Part shown: positions 60,441 to 64,000 of the stretch, in pieces | Layout of the letters: every line of letters starts with the position of its first letter | How positions within the stretch are numbered: the stretch's first letter is position 1 | Assembly: GCA_023333625.1 (NCBI GenBank) | Contig: CM041643.1 | Location: 2,586,634 to 2,650,633, forward strand | Origin: Bothriochloa decipiens | Lineage: Eukaryota; Streptophyta; Magnoliopsida; Poales; Poaceae | DNA length: 64,000 bases | Direction: 5' to 3' | Program-made: the position numbers and the translations under genes | Notes under the pieces: model-generated | The model's database searches: none | What the model was told of the DNA's origin: nothing | Seen by the model: the letters and a program-made list of their open reading frames with translations, nothing else

Positions 60441-62183
60441 TGTTGGCGCAAAAACGTGACAGCCTCACGCCAACGGGTCCTCTGCAAGCCAGACAGACCA
60501 GAGCGTGAATGTCTCCCCGATCCCCGCCGTCTTCTTCAACAGATGCTTCGAGCGAATGAGTTCAAGGCGTGCCAGTCAATTTGACCCTGAAATTGACAAG
60601 GTGGAAAATAGTCAAATTATGGAACCTGCCGGTGTGATTCCAGATAGTTCCACATATGTGGCTAAATAGCCGATCTGATCAGGTCATTGACTAGAGAGTC
60701 AACATCCAACATGCATTGATATGTAAAGTTTGAGTAAACGAGAATGTACAAATAAAGAAATTGTTCATGGCATGGTACTGATAAATAAAACCAGAGAAAA
60801 GCATAACCACTCATGATACGTGCTAGAACAGTAAAGAACTCGTTGAATCAGCTATTCGAGTACACATGAACAGAACAAAGCCCTTAGCCGATTCAATCTA
60901 TTTGATACAATCAATATAAAGATCCTACAAGCATACAAGAATCTAGATTATAACTAACAAATCTACCAAGCAAGCTTAATAAACCAGCTAGTCTAAATAG
61001 AAACATGTATACAATGTTATGGGTAAGGCTCTTGGTAAATCGGCTAACTTTGCCGATACCGACATGAGAACGAACTAGGTGCATAAACAAACCTTAACAT
61101 AAACCTTTACTTAACCTCTTCAACCTCAAGTGAGATCAACAGTGCTACAGCCACTATCAATTAAACAGGAATAAACAAAGATCCATCTTAAGACTGTCCA
61201 CACCCTAGAACGCGCACATGTCATGAACAAGATTGATAAAACCTAGCTAATGTAAGCACGAGATCGATCATCAAAGCAGTCAGATCTAACATGTGAGCAT
61301 TGATGACAATTGAATCTATAAAGATATAAGCCAAATCTACCAATCTTGATCGAGAAAAGATGTTGTTGTAATAAATAAATAATAAAAAATATAACAACAT
61401 TGATAACTTAATGAATCTACTAGATTTTCTAGATCTAGCAGAGCCGATAACTACTTAATGAATCTATCAGGTTGCCAAACCTAATAGAGCCGATAACTAG
61501 CCTATGCTAACACATACAATAGGAGGTTGAGCCGGCCCTATTCAATGCTAACATAAACTGTCAGCAAGTGCTATACATTGATAAGAGGTCAAACTAGCCA
61601 AATCAAGCATAACATGAGCCCTTTGGCCATACAAATGATTGATAGGAGGTCGAGCCAGCCCTATCTAACAAAAGTAAAAGTCATGATGGTAAGAAAAAGT
61701 CATGATGGTAACTTACAGTAAACAAGAGTTGGACACCCAATGTAGCCTAGCTTATCGAGGCAACTCGCTGAGATCCTAGGAAAACTACGGGTTGATGGCT
61801 GGAGCCAAAAAGGTTATATTGATTGTTGAGAGAGTTTACAATGTGCCGGGGCTTACATATTTATACCCTGGTCTTTGACTAAGCCCTAACCTAATATGAA
61901 CAGCAAATAAGGAAAAGACTCGATAACTGCCTATTCTAGATAACTTGGACCCTACTATTCCGTCCAGTAGAGTCTCGCATCATTGAAGCGCCGTCTTCTA
62001 CTCTGCCGGGTCAGAGTCGACGTGGCCTGTGTGCATCTCCAGATAGCCGATTCTGACTTAAGTTGATTCTCCTTAATTTAGCCAATTCCCTAATTCTCGG
62101 CTGATAAATTTTACCAATTTCGTCGATGTCATCTTCCAGAGGCTCTGCCTTTGTGCCTGCCAGTCCAAATTTTGGTGCAAACA
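60441..62183 (-). repeat. 3' LTR of the minus-strand gypsy element
   Basis: On the minus strand TGTTTGCACCAAAATTTGGA...TTTTTGCGCCAACA, 1743 bp. It is AT-rich, with repeated 'gccgat' and 'gccgataact' words. Confidence 0.82.
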
Positions 62184-62449
62184 CATGCCCCCAATTTTGG
62201 GATAAAACTAGTTTTATTCCAAAATTCTTTACATGTCTTCTTTAAAATCCAATAGCCCTAGGTGATTTACTTCTATAATCAGCCGATTCGCCTTCTCGAT
62301 TTTTCCTTCCAATTGATTGAAAAGACAACAATTAGACTTTTTGAGAACGCGCTCAGACTTGATTTGACTGGCCACTCAATTACTTGGTGTAGTACCTATT
62401 CAATGGTATTTTCGTCGATTCATATTCTGACGTGTGCCAGTCTCCGTAC

Positions 62450-62456
62450 TATAAAT
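62450..62456 (+). promoter_or_regulatory. TATA box of the antisense ORF
   Basis: TATAAAT, 100 bp before the ATG at 62550, followed by a C/T-rich leader. Confidence 0.55.
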
Positions 62457-62549
62457 CAATCCTCTACTCTACTCCAATCTCCATGCACCTTTGAGTAACC
62501 AAACCCAAATAGAAAACCCTTCTTCAATCTCTTAAAGCAAAAATCCCCA

Positions 62550-63364
62550 ATGGCCGGCCACGGCAAGCGCCCGATGGAGGAAGATGAAGTGACTTCTCTT
62601 CGGGTTCTTCCAAGAGGATCACAATCTTCTACTGGCAGTGGAGATCGCTTTGAATGGGGAGTGACTTCGCAGCGGATCTTCCTGAAGAGGTAGATTAAAC
62701 AAAAAATCCTTTGGATTCATCTCATCTTCTAATTACCCAATTCTTATAGAGCCGATAGCGATGGCAGTCCTCAATCCTCCACGGGAAGTGTGTGCCCTCT
62801 GGCCTATGATCTAGCCGATGCTCGAAAGCGGCTTGAGTTGTAGGGGAGCTCAAACGTCAAACTCCAGGGTGAGGTTCTAGATGTCCAAATGGCCCTGTCG
62901 GAAAAGGAAGAGGAGATCACCAAAATCACTCAACAGCGGGATGCTGCTAGGATCCAAGCTACTGGTTAGTATAAATATGCGTTTTTCCCTTTTTTCCCAA
63001 TTCTCTTGGTTGCTTCATCCACTGTTTTCAATTAGATCTATCAGCAAGACTTGATGAACTTAAGGCCGCCAGCACCATAGTCACCAATGCTTTGAACACT
63101 CCTGGCAAATCGATGGTAGAGAGAGTGGATAACGTTTATCCATGCTTCACCAAAATCTCATATGCTGCCATAGAGTATGGCGCCGCTCTTGCCCTCAACG
63201 CTGTTTGACTCCACATTGGCACTAACCTCAGCGTCCTTGATGTAGTCAAGGAGGATATCGAGAATGAGATGACAACCACCTTTGATAACATGGAGGCGGC
63301 TGGGAGGATTATCAGTAGTGCAGCTGACCCACACTATCCAATAAAGAAAGTGCGTGATCAGTAG
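62550..63364 (+). pseudogene. Antisense, intron-containing ORF of the gypsy element
   Basis: Three exons (62550-62689, 62750-62964, 63036-63364) joined by GT..AG introns keep one frame (140+215+329 = 684 bp, 228 codons). Two premature stops break it: TAG at 62841-62843 and TGA at 63206-63208. The product starts MAGHGKRPMEEDEVTS. It has a heptad-like charged helix in exon 2 (VQMALSEKEEEITKITQQRD), and exon 3 contains YPCFTKISYAAIEYGAALAL. This last part is similar in style to proteins commonly annotated in grass gypsy elements. Function is unknown. It is transcribed, if at all, opposite to the element. Confidence 0.7.
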
Positions 63365-63695
63365 ATTGTAGTAGGAGTCAATCCATCGTATACTCTTTTG
63401 TAAGAAATCTTGTAAATATTGCCTCCTTCTAATTCAGAACCCAATCTGAATTTGATCAATCAAAGTCAATGCGTACTGATGTTTTATTTTAATTTTTTGC
63501 CCTAAAGGCGATGCATATTGCATTGGCTATTACCAATCTTTTCATCAGTTATTTTTATGCTAAAGCTGATGATTACATCGGCTGTTTTATCATGTCCAGT
63601 GAGCTAAATTACTTTTCCATAACCTCTTCATCTGATATCATACTAGGATAATACTTTTTGAGGAATTTACCATTTATAGCCTTCTTAAATACTTC
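63365..63695. other. Spacer between antisense ORF and integrase end
   Basis: Non-coding AT-rich spacer inside the gypsy element. It would hold the 3' ends of both convergent transcripts. Confidence 0.5.
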
Positions 63696-64000
63696 TCATT
63701 TGAAATCCCTCAGAATATAGGCATTTCCTCGGACAATTTGATCGATGAAATACGACCCTTCCCAATTTGGAGACCACTTGCCAAACTTACTATCTTTCAC
63801 TCTAATTGGTAACTTGAGTTTCCAAACAAGCTCATCCTTTTCAAACTCTTTTAGCTTAACCTTCTTATTATATTGTTTGGCAATTTTCAATTTATTTGCT
63901 TCAATTATCTCTAATGCCTTTAGCCGATGGTAGTGTAAATCCTCGAAATTATCAATCATACGCTTATTGTAATCATCAGCTATTAATTTTCTCTGTAACT
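63696..64000 (-). CDS. Integrase C-terminal part of Ty3/gypsy polyprotein (partial, runs off window)
   Basis: The frame is open from the window edge to the stop at 63696. It contains ADDYNKRMIDNFEDLHYHRL, AKQYNKKVKLKEFEKDELVW and KFGKWSPNWEGSYFIDQIVR. This is the conserved end of gypsy integrase, where the integrase tail binds chromatin and target DNA. There is no disruption in the visible part. Confidence 0.9.
   Translation of the reverse strand, partial: LQRKLIADDYNKRMIDNFEDLHYHRLKALEIIEANKLKIAKQYNKKVKLKEFEKDELVWKLKLPIRVKDSKFGKWSPNWEGSYFIDQIVRGNAYILRDFK

Larger units (their letters stand above)
60441..64000 (-). mobile_element. Ty3/gypsy element (Tat-lineage-like) in minus orientation, partial
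   Basis: On the minus strand the order is integrase C-terminus (63696 to window end), a 1.3-kb spacer with an antisense ORF, polypurine tract (AATTGGGGGCATG, complement 62184-62196), and 3' LTR (60441-62183). The rest lies beyond the window. An antisense gene between integrase and 3' LTR is a known trait of Tat-lineage elements such as Grande; lineage here is inferred from that. Confidence 0.82.

Noticed and set aside
1..64000. CRISPR array, prophage or bacterial defence system
   Set aside because: All content is plant nuclear: introns, LTR retrotransposons and MITEs. No spacer-repeat array was seen.

Overview
The window is 64 kb of a grass nuclear genome. It has the composition and repeat families of a panicoid, probably an Andropogoneae such as sorghum, Miscanthus or sugarcane; this placement rests on general impressions of the repeats and proteins, not on a search. 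Genes are sparse, introns are present, and there is no bacterial-type operon structure. A 400-base assembly gap lies at 9236-9635.

Region 1-26.9 kb is the gene-bearing part. It holds tandem duplications (0.6-2.0 kb) in sequence with no recognisable gene, an intronless HECATE-type bHLH transcription factor gene on the minus strand (5876-6901), and a five-exon glycolipid-transfer-protein (GLTP) family gene on the minus strand (20648-22454) that I assembled from splice sites. The intergenic space carries many MITEs: Stowaway-like, PIF/Harbinger-like with TAA target duplications (one nested in another), and a 600-bp almost fully palindromic GC-rich fold-back element with a 10-bp target duplication.

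Region 27.0-42.2 kb is nested retrotransposon. A 10.7-kb Athila-like Ty3/gypsy element (27000-37733, target duplication ACCTG) has gag-protease remnants but no reverse transcriptase or integrase. It carries an extra ORF behind its own TATA box. It has been invaded by a complete Cassandra TRIM (5S-rRNA-bearing LTRs, target duplication ATTAG) and by an Angela/BARE-like solo LTR. Next to it lies a 4.26-kb Tekay/Del-like solo LTR in the opposite orientation.

Region 44.0-55.6 kb is one broken host gene on the minus strand. It encodes a large multi-pass membrane/ARM-type protein that resembles the grass BLE2-like family. It has several frameshifts, and its last exon is split by a full-length Ty1/copia element (44310-49484, target duplication ATCAG).

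Region 56.4-64 kb holds an LTR-like stretch, a possible CACTA end, and a second Athila-like 5' LTR with primer-binding site. That copy is interrupted 53 bp into its internal region by a minus-strand Ty3/gypsy element running off the window. This last element carries an antisense, intron-containing ORF with its own promoter between integrase and 3' LTR, like the antisense ORFs known in the Tat lineage.

The most notable system-level observation is that two unrelated gypsy elements here each carry a small promoter-driven ORF predicted to form a coiled coil.
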